DNA of 64,000 nucleotides, taken from contig NZ_VFOR01000001.1 in NCBI RefSeq assembly GCF_006716235.1, forward strand, positions 558,001 to 622,000, given 5' to 3'. Shown here piece by piece: positions 18,320 to 28,427 of the stretch. The position numbers and the translations under genes were made by a program. Within the stretch, counting starts at the first letter, position 1, and the number at the start of each line of letters is the position of its first letter. Under the pieces are notes generated by a model. That model saw only the letters and a program-made list of their open reading frames with translations, was not told where the DNA came from and ran no database searches. The stretch is from Propioniferax innocua. GTDB lineage: Bacteria; Actinomycetota; Actinomycetes; Propionibacteriales; Propionibacteriaceae.

Positions 18320-19114
18320 GTGAGCAAGCGTCCCCCGAAGCGTGGTCCTGATCCACACCCCAGTGGTGCCCGGCCACCGCAGATTCCGGCCAAGAAGATC
18401 CCCAAGCATGTCGCCGTGGTGATGGATGGAAACGGCCGATGGGCCAAGCAACGCGGGCTTCCCCGCACAGATGGCCATGCCGCCGGCGAGGACGCCCTGT
18501 TCGACGTGATCGAGGGTGCCATCGAAATCGGCGTCAAGTACCTCTCGGCCTATGCCTTCTCCACCGAGAACTGGAAGCGCTCCCCCGACGAGGTGCGGTG
18601 GCTGATGGGCTTCAACCGCGATGTGATCCATCGTCGACGCGATCAGCTCGACGCCATGGGTGTACGCATCCGGTGGGCCGGACGCCGCCCCAAGCTGTGG
18701 GCCTCGGTGATCAAGGAGCTCGAGGACGCCGAGCGTCAAAGCGCCGACAACGATGTGCTCACCCTGCAGTTCTGCGTCAACTACGGGGGTCGCGCCGAAA
18801 TCGTCGATGCCGTCCGGCGCATCGCCCAGCGGGCCGCCGATGGAGAGATCGATCCGCAACGGATCAGCGAGAAGTCGTTCCGCACCTATCTGGACGAGCC
18901 CGAGATCCCCGACGTGGACCTCTTCGTACGTTCCTCCGGCGAACAACGCACGTCGAACTTCCTTCTGTGGCAGTCGGCCTACGCCGAGATGGTCTTCCTC
19001 GACACCCTGTGGCCGGACTTCGACCGCCGGGATCTGTGGCAGGCAATCGAGCTCTACACCGACAGGGATCGGCGTTATGGCGGAGCGGTCCCCAACAAGG
19101 TCATCAAGAAGTGA
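18320..19114 (+). CDS. uppS: Isoprenyl (decaprenyl-type) diphosphate synthase
   Basis: cis-Prenyltransferase making the long-chain polyprenyl diphosphate carrier for peptidoglycan and other envelope polymers. 264 aa with all family regions: [17 protein letters not shown] (catalytic Asp and diphosphate binding), [43 protein letters not shown] and [24 protein letters not shown] with the C-terminal Arg/Ser cluster. The basic N-terminal tail before [12 protein letters not shown] is usual for actinobacteria. GTG 18320 lies 6 nt after TAAACT (18308-18313), so the mRNA is probably leaderless. Upstream of it lie the palindromic repeats A and B. Confidence 0.93.
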   Translation: MSKRPPKRGPDPHPSGARPPQIPAKKIPKHVAVVMDGNGRWAKQRGLPRTDGHAAGEDALFDVIEGAIEIGVKYLSAYAFSTENWKRSPDEVRWLMGFNRDVIHRRRDQLDAMGVRIRWAGRRPKLWASVIKELEDAERQSADNDVLTLQFCVNYGGRAEIVDAVRRIAQRAADGEIDPQRISEKSFRTYLDEPEIPDVDLFVRSSGEQRTSNFLLWQSAYAEMVFLDTLWPDFDRRDLWQAIELYTDRDRRYGGAVPNKVIKK

Positions 19115-19172
19115 AAAGGCACCAAGAAGTGACTTTACCGGCGGCCCGGCATGCTGCGACTAGGCTGGCTCC

Positions 19173-19631
19173 GTGAACGGTCAGGAGATCTGGGAATTCG
19201 TCATCGTGAACGGACTCATGGCGGTGGCGGTGCTGGTATCGCCGCTGCTGGTGGCGTGGCAGGGTCGCGAATCCGCCAAGCCCAACCGGTACGCGGGGAT
19301 CCGGACCGAGAAGACATCGGTCGACGCCACCACTTGGCAAGCAGGACATCGCGCAGCGCTGCCCGCGATCCGTTTCGGCGGCCTCCTCGCCTTCGTCTTC
19401 GCCGGCGGTGGCGTCGTCACCGGGCTCTTCGGATGGCAGGGCCTGACGATGATATGCGCGCTGTGTGCGGGTGCGACGGCGTTCATCGCCTTCGGCGTCG
19501 GCGTCGCCCGGGCCAACACCGCTGCGGAGAAAGTCTCCGAGGAGCAGTCACAGAAGACCCCGTCTTCCGATGATGCGCCCGCCGATGATGATGCGCCCGC
19601 CGATGACGCGTCGGCCCCCGAGGCCGACTGA
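19173..19631 (+). CDS. SdpI-family membrane protein
   Basis: Small membrane protein, 152 aa: first helix about residues 10-30, then the SdpI-family segment NRYAGIRTEKTSVDATTWQAGHRAA, and two more helices (about 68-90, 95-115). It ends in a highly acidic, repetitive tail (APADDDAPADDASAPEAD). SdpI is the immunity/receptor protein for the SdpC toxin of Bacillus, but most actinobacterial homologues are uncharacterised. GTG 19173 has TAGGCT exactly 6 nt before it (leaderless). It converges on a second SdpI-like gene only 51 bp away; neither has a toxin partner here. Confidence 0.75.
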   Translation: MNGQEIWEFVIVNGLMAVAVLVSPLLVAWQGRESAKPNRYAGIRTEKTSVDATTWQAGHRAALPAIRFGGLLAFVFAGGGVVTGLFGWQGLTMICALCAGATAFIAFGVGVARANTAAEKVSEEQSQKTPSSDDAPADDDAPADDASAPEAD

Positions 19632-19682
19632 GCCGGACGCGCTGACAGGGCCGAACAGGAACAGGGCCGAACAGGACCAGGT

Positions 19683-20054
19683 TCAGTCCACGTCCGGCAT
19701 CGCCGCGATGACCTCGGCGGCCCGCCGATCGGCATGGATGGTGCCGGCGATCGACACCAGCGCCATACCGACCAGGCTTCCGAGGAAGAGCCACTCACCC
19801 CATCCAGCACCGGTGCGCATCCCCCACACGGCCCCAATGAGGCTGAGTAGTGCCAGCAGACAGGCTGCGGTCAGTTCGTGCCGCGCGGCACGGTGACCCT
19901 CCACCCAGGTCTCATCGAAACGGAACACCCGCGGCGTCCGCAGCCCGAACAGCGGATTGGCGGGCAGCTTCCCGCTCGGGCCCGTCACCCGAAGGATGAC
20001 GAACCCGAGCAGGCACAGTGCTGCGATGGCAGCGGCAAAACCCCACGTCGGCAT
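19683..20054 (-). CDS. SdpI-family membrane protein
   Basis: 123 aa with an N-terminal helix (residues 5-25), the family segment NPLFGLRTPRVFRFDETWVEGHRAARHE, and two further helices (about 63-80, 88-108). It belongs to the same family as the convergent protein at 19173 but is not a close copy. It starts 7 nt after the leuA stop and so is very likely transcribed with leuA. Function unknown. Confidence 0.75.
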   Translation of the reverse strand: MPTWGFAAAIAALCLLGFVILRVTGPSGKLPANPLFGLRTPRVFRFDETWVEGHRAARHELTAACLLALLSLIGAVWGMRTGAGWGEWLFLGSLVGMALVSIAGTIHADRRAAEVIAAMPDVD

Positions 20055-20060
20055 GGCGCG

Positions 20061-21830
<1,770 letters not shown>

Positions 21831-21838
21831 TCAACACT

Positions 21839-21877
21839 CCGCAGCGAGAATCCCACCCCTTCGGGGACTCGCTGCGG
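21839..21877 (-). promoter_or_regulatory. leuA leader hairpin (attenuator structure)
   Basis: A 10-bp perfect stem CCGCAGCGAG / CTCGCTGCGG, with an inner CCCC-GAA-GGGG hairpin, starts 3 nt after the leader-peptide stop and ends about 50 nt before leuA. Its position after leucine codons fits ribosome-mediated attenuation. No long U-tract follows, so Rho-dependent or translational control is possible. Confidence 0.6.
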
Positions 21878-21879
21878 CG

Positions 21880-21930
21880 TCAAAGGAGCAGGAAGCGCGT
21901 GGCTTCCGCAGCGTTCCGCGTCAACAGCAC
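21880..21930 (-). CDS. leuA leader peptide with regulatory leucine codons
   Basis: Sixteen-codon reading frame MLLTRNAAEATRFLLL beginning with GTG at 21930 and ending TGA at 21880. Five of its sixteen codons are Leu, with three (CTG, CTC, CTT) immediately before the stop. TAAGGT lies 7 nt upstream, so the peptide would be translated from the very 5' end of the mRNA. When charged tRNA-Leu is scarce, ribosomes would stall on the Leu run and change folding of the following hairpin. Leucine leader peptides before leuA are a known control mode in actinobacteria. Confidence 0.7.
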   Translation of the reverse strand: MLLTRNAAEATRFLLL

Positions 21931-21937
21931 GATGGTG

Positions 21938-21943
21938 ACCTTA
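21938..21943 (-). promoter_or_regulatory. Predicted -10 element of the leuA leader transcript
   Basis: TAAGGT, 7 nt before the leader-peptide GTG. Its first three bases are also the TAA stop codon of the upstream membrane-protein gene, so the two transcription units abut without a spacer. Confidence 0.5.
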
Positions 21944-22450
21944 CCAGCGAGCCCGGTGGGCGGACAGTCCCGCCACCACAAGGAGTACCGCTCCCCCGCC
22001 GACGCCGGCCAGCGTCACTCCCAGGAAGCGCAGCGGCATGAGCGCGAGGATCATGCCCACCCCACCGGCGGTGAACACCGCCCAGCCTCCGATCCGGGCG
22101 GTGTCGTCCCACCAGACCCAGCCCAGATAGACGACCGCACCTCCGATGCAGGCCACGCACATCGCCATGATGAATTCGACCGCTGCCCCGGCCCAATTCG
22201 CCAACCAGCCACCAACAGCGGCCACGACGATGGCTGCGACCACGGCGAGGACCGTGCGCACCACCGGGCCACGGTGTCCTGCCTGCGCGGGCGCTCGCAT
22301 GGCGAGGAACAGCGTCAGGACCATGGCGAACATGGCCGCCGTCTTCAAGGCCGTCCCCAACGCCACGGGAACGGGAGGATTGCTGAAGGCGACCACCAGA
22401 GCAAGGCCGATGGCGCTCATGGCGGCGGTTCCGAGCAGTCGAGGACTCAT
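21941..22450 (-). CDS. Small integral membrane protein of unknown function
   Basis: 169 aa with about five hydrophobic segments (residues 10-28, 33-52, 62-90, 92-110, 118-165) and few charged residues. No family recognised. ATG 22450 is 7 nt after TAAACT. That -10 element sits inside an inverted repeat (CCGCCA-N5-TGGCGG, 22453-22469), a possible operator. The stop codon overlaps the presumed leuA leader promoter. Confidence 0.6.
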   Translation of the reverse strand: MSPRLLGTAAMSAIGLALVVAFSNPPVPVALGTALKTAAMFAMVLTLFLAMRAPAQAGHRGPVVRTVLAVVAAIVVAAVGGWLANWAGAAVEFIMAMCVACIGGAVVYLGWVWWDDTARIGGWAVFTAGGVGMILALMPLRFLGVTLAGVGGGAVLLVVAGLSAHRARW

Positions 22451-22452
22451 GA

Positions 22453-22469
22453 CCGCCAGTTTATGGCGG
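22453..22469 (-). promoter_or_regulatory. Inverted repeat over the promoter of the 22450 membrane-protein gene
   Basis: CCGCCA-GTTTA-TGGCGG on the plus strand, which covers TAAACT on the minus strand 7 nt before the start codon. This would suit a repressor site; alternatively it is a 5'-end hairpin. Confidence 0.35.
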
Positions 22470-22633
22470 GCCGGAAGGTTCCGCGGACTGCGGCAAGACC
22501 GGCTGCAGGCCCGGCTGTCATGTTGTGTTCACCCACGACTTGACGCTCCGTTACCCAGCACGGTCACCCTGTCGTCATTGACGCCCAGCGCGCCACGCCC
22601 ACCCCAGTACGCGATCCCTCCGGAGGGAATCCC

Positions 22634-25234
22634 ATGAATGTCAGCCGTCGATCCTTGCTCGGGGGCTCGGCAGCCGCCGCTGCCGGCACGCTCCTGCCGA
22701 TCCGAACCTTCAGCCGTGAGGCCGCAGCCGCACCGGCTTCGGAGGGCACGTTCGGCTATGGCGTCGCCTCCGGTGACCCGACCGCAACGTCGGTGATCAT
22801 CTGGACGCGCGCCACCCCCGCGCCGGTGGACGGCGTCGTCGCCGCTCCCGGCTCCGGGCTGGGTGACCCGGTGCGGGTGCGGTGGACCGTGTGCAGCGAT
22901 GAGGAGATGACATGCCCGGTCGCCTCGGGTGAGGTCATGACCGATGTCGCCACCGACCACACGGTGAAGATCGACGTGACCGGCCTCGATCCGTACACCC
23001 GGTACTGGTACCAGTTCTCCACCGACAGTGATTCCAGCATCGTCGGACGCACGCAGACCGCCCCGGACGAGCCCGGCGAAACCCATGCGCTGCGGTTCGC
23101 GCAGGTGTCATGCGCCAACTACACCGGCGGTTACTTCACCGTGTATCGCGCACTCGCCGAACGCGACGACATCGACTTCGTACTGCATCTGGGCGACTAC
23201 GTGTACGAGTACGGCAATGCCGATGACCGCTACGGCCCTGACGCGCTCGCCGGGGACCGTGACCATGAGCCCGACCGCGAGATGCGCGAGCTGGAGGACT
23301 ACCGCCTGCGCTACGCCCAATACCGGGCCGACGCCGACCTGCGCCAGTGTCATCAACGTCACCCGTTCATCACGATCTTCGATGACCACGAGATCACCAA
23401 CAACGCCTGGGCCGACGGCGCGGAGAACCATCAGGACGGCGAGGGCGACTACGCAGCACGGATGGCCACGGCCCTGCAGGTGTACCAGGAGTGGATGCCG
23501 ATCCGTATGCCCGAGACCGGCGACCAGGCTGCTCCGCATCAGGGGCTGCAGTTCTTCCGCCGGTTCACCTTCGGCGACCTCGCCGACCTCTCGGTGGTCG
23601 AGACCCGCCAGAATCGTTCCGAGCAGGTCTCCTCGTTCGTGCTGGTGGGAACACCGGAGGTCAATGACCAGCTCAACGACCCCGATCGTCACATCATGGA
23701 GCCCGAGCAGATGCAGTGGCTCAAGGACGGCATCACCACGCAGCGTTCATGGCATCTCGTGGGCAACCAGGTGATGGTGTCGCCGCTGGGCTGGCCCGGC
23801 CAGTACCTCGGGCTGGCACAGGGCTCGGTCGCGATCAACGGCGATGCATGGGACGGATACCGTCACGACCAGACGCAGCTGCTCTCCCACATGGCCAGCC
23901 AACCTCTGGAGAATGGAGACACCGTCATCCTCACCGGTGACATCCACTCCACGTGGGTGGAGAACCTCGTCGGCGACCCCGGTACACAGATGGATGGCAC
24001 GGTCGAGAAGGCCGGTGCGGTGGAGGCCGACCCCACCGCACTGGTGGACCAGCCCGAGGGCACCGAGGTCCAGCCCAAGAACAGCAGCGAGCTCGGGCTC
24101 GAGGTCCAAGAGGGCCAGATCATGACCACCGCCGCCGACGCCTCGATCCCTCCGGGCGTATCGGTACCGCTCGCCAGCCAGACCCCCGAGCCGACACGGC
24201 TGGACGGTGGCGCGCCCGCCGGCGTCGAGTTCGTGTGCCCGTCAGTGACCAGCGATGGTTTCTACGAGATCGTCCGCGGCATCCTGCAGGGGCCGCTGCT
24301 GAGCATCGGTGCGGTGGAACTCGCCGGCGGCATCCTCAAGATGCTGAACCCGTCCCTGGAACATTTCGATGGCATCGGCCACGGATTCGCCCTCATCGAC
24401 GTGACGCCCGAACGCGTGCAGGCGGACTACCACTACCTGCCACGTCCCCGGATCGACTACCCCGACCCGCGCCTGGATGATTCGGCCACCACCGCTCACG
24501 CCTCCTCGTGGCAGACGCTCGCCGGCACTCGTGAGGTGATCGCGGCCGACTCCCCCGTGGGTGAGCGCTCCGATGAACCACGGATCGCCGAGTGCGTGGT
24601 CCCGAGCCAGACCCCGACGCCCAGCGAAACGGCCACCCCCAGCCATACGCCCACCCCGAGTCATACGCCCACCCCCAGCCATACGCCCACACAGTCCCCC
24701 GAGCCAAGCGTCACCATGAACCCGACGCCCACCGGTGATGCCGCACCGATCACGGCCGCCCCGACGGCAAGCAGCACCCCTGCACCGACCACACCAAGCG
24801 GCACCCCCGTGCCAACCACACCAAGCGGCACCCCCGCGCCAACCACACCAAGCGGCACCCCCGCGCCAACCACACCAAGCAGCACCCCCGCGCCAACCAC
24901 ACCAAGCAGCACCCCCGCGCCAACCACACCAAGCAGCACCCCCGCGCCAACCACACCAAGCAGCACCCCCGCGCCAACCACACCAAGCGGCACCCCCGTG
25001 CCGACGCTCGACCCCACCGGCGCCCCCATCGCGTCCGCCACACCCACGCCGGGGCCGACGACCGCTGCAGGTGGTGGCCGTCTCCCGAGCACCGGCGGCC
25101 CCAGCGGCACGCTGGCCTTCGGCGCCCTCGCCGCCACCACCCTGGGCGCTGGGTTGATCGCCCGGCGCAACCGGCTGGCCGGACGCCGCCAGGAACACGC
25201 CGATGTGCAGGAGCGCACCGACGAGTCCGAGTGA
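22634..25234 (+). CDS. PhoD-like alkaline phosphatase/phosphodiesterase, Tat-exported, LPXTG-anchored
   Basis: Surface metallophosphoesterase, 866 aa. Tat signal [15 protein letters not shown] at residues 4-18. A PhoD N-terminal domain follows ([20 protein letters not shown]), then the calcium/iron catalytic core: [23 protein letters not shown] and LTGDIHSTW. It releases phosphate from mono- or diesters outside the cell. From about residue 655 a Thr/Pro/Ser stalk begins, first SHTPTP units, then eight TPAPTTPS(G/S) nonapeptides. The C-terminus is a complete sortase signal: LPSTGG, a hydrophobic segment and RRNR, ending in a longer polar tail (about 20 residues) than usual. Tat export plus sortase anchoring is uncommon. 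ATG 22634 follows GGAGGG inside a perfect palindrome (22615-22628). Confidence 0.9.
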   Translation: MNVSRRSLLGGSAAAAAGTLLPIRTFSREAAAAPASEGTFGYGVASGDPTATSVIIWTRATPAPVDGVVAAPGSGLGDPVRVRWTVCSDEEMTCPVASGEVMTDVATDHTVKIDVTGLDPYTRYWYQFSTDSDSSIVGRTQTAPDEPGETHALRFAQVSCANYTGGYFTVYRALAERDDIDFVLHLGDYVYEYGNADDRYGPDALAGDRDHEPDREMRELEDYRLRYAQYRADADLRQCHQRHPFITIFDDHEITNNAWADGAENHQDGEGDYAARMATALQVYQEWMPIRMPETGDQAAPHQGLQFFRRFTFGDLADLSVVETRQNRSEQVSSFVLVGTPEVNDQLNDPDRHIMEPEQMQWLKDGITTQRSWHLVGNQVMVSPLGWPGQYLGLAQGSVAINGDAWDGYRHDQTQLLSHMASQPLENGDTVILTGDIHSTWVENLVGDPGTQMDGTVEKAGAVEADPTALVDQPEGTEVQPKNSSELGLEVQEGQIMTTAADASIPPGVSVPLASQTPEPTRLDGGAPAGVEFVCPSVTSDGFYEIVRGILQGPLLSIGAVELAGGILKMLNPSLEHFDGIGHGFALIDVTPERVQADYHYLPRPRIDYPDPRLDDSATTAHASSWQTLAGTREVIAADSPVGERSDEPRIAECVVPSQTPTPSETATPSHTPTPSHTPTPSHTPTQSPEPSVTMNPTPTGDAAPITAAPTASSTPAPTTPSGTPVPTTPSGTPAPTTPSGTPAPTTPSSTPAPTTPSSTPAPTTPSSTPAPTTPSSTPAPTTPSGTPVPTLDPTGAPIASATPTPGPTTAAGGGRLPSTGGPSGTLAFGALAATTLGAGLIARRNRLAGRRQEHADVQERTDESE
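24772..25007 (+). repeat. In-frame 27-bp tandem repeats (nonapeptide stalk)
   Basis: Eight full units plus a partial one of AGC(A/G)GCACCCCC-type 27-mers, coding [18 protein letters not shown]. The four middle units are identical at DNA level, so copy number is likely to vary between strains. A shorter 18-bp array encoding SHTPTP lies just before (about 24643-24690). Confidence 0.9.
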
Positions 25235-25241
25235 ACGAGCG

Positions 25242-25291
25242 CCCCACCTCTACGTTGTGCCGCGCAGACCCGGCCCAACGTAGAGGTGGGG
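25242..25291. repeat. Dispersed palindromic repeat, copy C
   Basis: The most perfect copy: 16-bp arms CCCCACCTCTACGTTG and CAACGTAGAGGTGGGG flank an 18-nt loop holding GCGCAGACCCGGC. It starts 7 nt after the phosphatase stop and may also act as its transcript end, though no U-tract follows. Confidence 0.8.
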
Positions 25292-25314
25292 CTTGTTGAA
25301 GGCTCAAAACGACG

Positions 25315-25348
25315 ATCCCCGCACCTCTGATGTCAGGGGTGCGGGGAT
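25315..25348 (-). terminator. Probable terminator of the meta-cleavage operon
   Basis: 16-bp stem (one G-U pair) ATCCCCGCACC.../...GGTGCGGGGAT with a tiny loop, followed on the minus strand by CGTCGTTTTG. It lies about 130 nt beyond the dehydrogenase stop. Confidence 0.55.
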
Positions 25349-25356
25349 GTAGGGGA

Positions 25357-25418
25357 CTGCGGGATGCCAAGGACCGCGGGATACCAAGAACTGCGGGATA
25401 CCAAGAACTGCGGGATCG
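25357..25418. repeat. 3.6 tandem copies of a 17-bp repeat
   Basis: Units CTGCGGGATACCAAGAA at 25357, 25374, 25391 and a partial at 25408. They fill the 3' flank of the dehydrogenase gene, between its stop and the terminator. No coding potential seen. Confidence 0.75.
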
Positions 25419-25481
25419 CGCGGTGTCAGGCGTCGAGCCTCCGGTCCTCGGCGCACCGAAGCGCGCCGAGGACCAGAACAC

Positions 25482-26948
25482 TCAGTACTTGATGCAGATG
25501 TTGCTGGTCTCGGTGTAGAACTCGAGGCCGTGCACGCCGCCCTCGCGTCCGATACCGGACTGCTTCATGCCACCGAAGGCAGTGCGCAGGTCACGGAGGA
25601 ACCAGCTGTTCACCCAGATGATGCCGGCTTCGAGCTGGGGCGCGACGCGGTGCACGCGGCTGACGTCCTGGCTGAAGAAGGTCGCCGCGAGACCGTACTT
25701 GGTGTCATTGGCGAGCTTGATGACCTCATCCTCGTCGGTGAACGGGATCAGCGCGACGCAGGGGCCGAAGATCTCCTCACGCGCGGTGCGCGAATCGTGT
25801 GAGAGGCCGGTCCAGATGGTCGGCTGCACCCACGAGCCGCCGTCGCGCTCGTCGTCGAACTTCGGTGCGCCACCGCCGGTGACGACGGTCGCGCCCTCCT
25901 CCTCGGCGAGCTTGTAGTACGACAGCACCTTGTCGCGGTGCTCGTCGGAGACCACGGGGCCGAAGTTGGTGGCTTCGTCATCGGGGAAGCCGTAGTGGAG
26001 GTTCTCCGCGGCCTCCTTCAGCCGGTCACGGACCTCGTCGAAGACCGATTCGTGCACGTAGACACGCTCGGTGCCCAGGCACACCTGACCGGTGTTGAGG
26101 AAGCAGGAGCGAGTGAGCTCCTTGATGGCGAGATCCAGGTCGGCGTCCTCGAACACGATGCCGGGGTTCTTGCCGCCCATCTCCATCGACGAGGCCTTCA
26201 GAGTGGGGGCCACGGCCTCGAGGATCTTCGAGCCGGTCACAGTCTCACCGGTGAAGGTGATGCCGTCGACGTCGGGGTGCGAGGTGATCATGGCGCCGGT
26301 GTCACCGTAGCCGTGGACCACGTTGTAGACGCCCTCGGGAACGCCGACCTCGTTCATGACCTCACCCAGCAGGGTGGCGGTCGACGGGGTGACCTCCGAG
26401 GGCTTGACCACGACGGTGTTGCCGCAGGCCAGGGCTGGCCCGACCTTGAAGGTCATGAGCAGCAGCGGGAGGTTCCACGGCGAGATGACGCCGATGACGC
26501 CCCGCGGGCGACGGATCATCATGTTGTGGGCGCCGCGGCCGTCAGGGGTGTCGAACTGGAACATCTCGGTTGCGTGCTCACGCAGCGACTCGGCGAACGA
26601 CTCGAAGTTCGCACCACCGCGAGGGATGTCCACGTGGCTGGCGACCGAGTACGGCTTGCCGGTGTCGAGCACCTCGGCCTCGAGGAAGTCATCGAAGCGA
26701 CGACGGATCGCGGCGGCGATGTCCTTGACCATCTCGACCCGGGCGTTGGTGGTCAACTGCCCCCAGGGGCCCGAGAGAGCGGCGCGAGCGGCGGCGACGG
26801 CCGCGTCGACCTCGGCCTGTCCGGCAGTGTGGGCCTTCGCGGTCACCTCACCGGTGATCGGGTAGAGCACATCGAAGGTGTTGCCGGTCTCGACGTACTG
26901 TCCGTTGATGAAGTTCGGGAGATCTCGAACGGTGATTTCCTTGCGCAC
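25482..26948 (-). CDS. dmpC: 2-hydroxymuconic semialdehyde dehydrogenase
   Basis: NAD-dependent aldehyde dehydrogenase, 488 aa, oxidising 2-hydroxymuconic semialdehyde (product of catechol meta-cleavage) to 2-hydroxymuconate. ALDH motifs: ISPWNLPLLLMTFKVGPALACGN, FTGETVTGSKI (NAD site), MEMGGKNPGIVFEDAD (general-base Glu) and NTGQVCLGTERVYV (catalytic Cys). C-terminal FGGMKQSGIGREGG is complete. The DmpC/XylG assignment depends on the operon, which has catechol 2,3-dioxygenase and a hydratase/decarboxylase upstream. GTG 26948 has AGAAGGA just before it. It is the last gene of the operon; the hairpin at 25315-25348 likely ends the transcript. Confidence 0.85.
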   Translation of the reverse strand: MRKEITVRDLPNFINGQYVETGNTFDVLYPITGEVTAKAHTAGQAEVDAAVAAARAALSGPWGQLTTNARVEMVKDIAAAIRRRFDDFLEAEVLDTGKPYSVASHVDIPRGGANFESFAESLREHATEMFQFDTPDGRGAHNMMIRRPRGVIGVISPWNLPLLLMTFKVGPALACGNTVVVKPSEVTPSTATLLGEVMNEVGVPEGVYNVVHGYGDTGAMITSHPDVDGITFTGETVTGSKILEAVAPTLKASSMEMGGKNPGIVFEDADLDLAIKELTRSCFLNTGQVCLGTERVYVHESVFDEVRDRLKEAAENLHYGFPDDEATNFGPVVSDEHRDKVLSYYKLAEEEGATVVTGGGAPKFDDERDGGSWVQPTIWTGLSHDSRTAREEIFGPCVALIPFTDEDEVIKLANDTKYGLAATFFSQDVSRVHRVAPQLEAGIIWVNSWFLRDLRTAFGGMKQSGIGREGGVHGLEFYTETSNICIKY

Positions 26949-26990
26949 AGTTCCTTCTTTTCCGTAGACGCTTGAGGGGATGGCCGGTAC

Positions 26991-27788
26991 TCAGTTGGCG
27001 GGCTCGTCGCCGCCGTCGATGGTGAACTCGCCGAGGGTGGAGAACTTCACCTCGGTGCGGCTGTTCGGCGGGGAGAACACGGCGTCGGTGATACCACCGG
27101 TCAGCACGATCATGCCGGGCTCGATCGCCAGGCCACGGCGGGCGAGATCGTTGGCGGCAAGGGCGAGGGCCTCACCCGGGTGCCCCTGCACGTCCTCACC
27201 GGTGCCGGTGTGCTGGAGTTCTCCATCGCTGTGGACTTCGACCTTCTCGGCCAGCAGGTCGACATCCTCGACGGCGAAGTCCTCATCACCCATGACGAAA
27301 GCACCGGAGGAGGCGTTGTCGGCGATCACATCGCCGGCCTTGAACCGGAAGTTGCGGTAGCGCGAGTCGATGACCTCGGCTCCACCACGGATGCTGCCGA
27401 CAGCGGCCATGGCGCTCTCCCGCGTGACCCCCGGGCCCTCGAGCCGGTCCTTCATGATGAAGACGATCTCGGGCTCGATACGCGGATGGATGAGCTTGGC
27501 CTGCGGCACGGGGGCACCGATCTCCATGACCATGTCGTCGGTCAGCCACGCGACGAACGGCGCGTACACCCCCATGCGCTTCTGCTTGGCCTCACTGGTG
27601 AGTCCGAGCTTGACGCCGATGAGCTTCTCGCCGCGGGCGAGGCGCTTCTCGAGGTTCGCGTCCTGGATGCGGTAGGCGGTGTCGACGTCGAGTTCGGGCC
27701 ACTCGTCGGTGAAGGGTTCGCGATCACGACGCTCGGCCTCGCACGCGAGGAGTTCCTCGGCGACGCTCTTCTCATCCCACTGGGCCAT
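26991..27788 (-). CDS. 2-keto-4-pentenoate hydratase / 4-oxalocrotonate decarboxylase family protein
   Basis: 265 aa of the MhpD/DmpE/DmpH family. These enzymes hydrate 2-oxopent-4-enoate or decarboxylate 4-oxalocrotonate and work as a pair in full meta pathways. Family landmarks: LDVDTAYRIQDANL, GVKLGLTSEAKQKRMGV (active-site Lys), HPRIEPEIVFIM (metal-binding Glu pair) and ASSGAFVMGDE. Only one member is present here. The dehydrogenase next door points to the oxalocrotonate branch and hence a decarboxylase (DmpH), but no tautomerase is found, and the family does not separate the two activities by eye. It lies 42 nt from dmpC. Confidence 0.8.
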   Translation of the reverse strand: MAQWDEKSVAEELLACEAERRDREPFTDEWPELDVDTAYRIQDANLEKRLARGEKLIGVKLGLTSEAKQKRMGVYAPFVAWLTDDMVMEIGAPVPQAKLIHPRIEPEIVFIMKDRLEGPGVTRESAMAAVGSIRGGAEVIDSRYRNFRFKAGDVIADNASSGAFVMGDEDFAVEDVDLLAEKVEVHSDGELQHTGTGEDVQGHPGEALALAANDLARRGLAIEPGMIVLTGGITDAVFSPPNSRTEVKFSTLGEFTIDGGDEPAN

Positions 27789-27866
27789 GTGTTCCTCCTG
27801 TACAGACGCCGGCCCGTCGCCGGCGATCGGAAATCGTTGGGTCGGATGTGGTGGGTGGACGCCGGG

Positions 27867-28289
27867 TCACGCCACGGCGTCGGCGCCGGCCTGGGCCACT
27901 GCGGCGTCCTGTTCGGCGCTTCCGCCGGAGACGCCGACGGCACCGACCACCTGGCCGTCGACCTTGACCGGGACACCTCCGCCGAACAGCACGAGTCGGG
28001 GACGGTGCGGGAAGCTGAGGCGCAGTTCGTCCTCACTGTTGACGACGTCGAAGAAGTCCTGCGTCGACATCTTTCCGAAAGCCGCCGTCCAGGCCTTGTC
28101 GATGGCGATGGAGCTGCTGACGAGCATGGCATCATCCATGCGTTCGAACATCAACAGGTTTCCTCCGGCGTCGCAGATCGCCACGTTCATCTTGGTGTCC
28201 AGCTCGATGGCCTTGGCGATGGCGGCGTCCATGGCGGCGCGGGCACCGGCTCGGGTCAGTTGGGTCTGCGGACGAACGAGGTCGGACAC
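27867..28289 (-). CDS. GlcG/HbpS-family protein (DUF336)
   Basis: 140 aa with the full GlcG/HbpS fold: QLTRAGARAAMDAAIAKAIEL, MNVAICDAGGNLLMFERMDDA, SIAIDKAWTAAFG and a C-terminal GQVVGAVGVSGGSAEQDAAVAQAG. Members include haem-binding HbpS and glycolate-operon GlcG; homologues are frequent inside aromatic-degradation operons, where their role is not settled (cofactor binding or enzyme protection have been suggested). Here it sits between the dioxygenase and the hydratase, after a strong intercistronic hairpin. Confidence 0.85.
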   Translation of the reverse strand: MSDLVRPQTQLTRAGARAAMDAAIAKAIELDTKMNVAICDAGGNLLMFERMDDAMLVSSSIAIDKAWTAAFGKMSTQDFFDVVNSEDELRLSFPHRPRLVLFGGGVPVKVDGQVVGAVGVSGGSAEQDAAVAQAGADAVA

Positions 28290-28373
28290 GTGGGCTCCTT
28301 ACGCTGGGCGTGTTTCAGTGGGCGGGCGATCAGGTGGGTTCTGTTGTGCCGGCTCCGGGATGAGACCGGCCGA

Positions 28374-28413
28374 ACCCGATGTGCCCATCCGTACGGGGAT
28401 GGGCACATCGGGT
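28374..28413 (-). terminator. Intercistronic 17-bp hairpin after the catechol dioxygenase gene
   Basis: Perfect stem ACCCGATGTGCCCATCC / GGATGGGCACATCGGGT with a 6-nt loop, 15 nt past the dioxygenase stop. There is no U-tract, so it is more likely a partial terminator or 3' RNA stabiliser that makes the first two genes more abundant than the last three. Confidence 0.6.
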
Positions 28414-28427
28414 CGGTGGGGCGTCGA

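Noticed and set aside
18072..18323. 83-codon Glu/Ala-rich open frame between recO and uppS
   Set aside because: Built almost entirely from palindrome copy B and the 15-bp repeats; no ribosome-binding site.
24242..25198. Gly/Trp-repeat open frame on the minus strand
   Set aside because: Product of reading the Thr/Pro stalk repeats backwards; no start signal.
25242..25291. Simple intrinsic terminator
   Set aside because: Perfect stem but no U-tract, and related copies with the same loop occur away from gene ends; better explained as a dispersed repeat, though it may also stop transcription.
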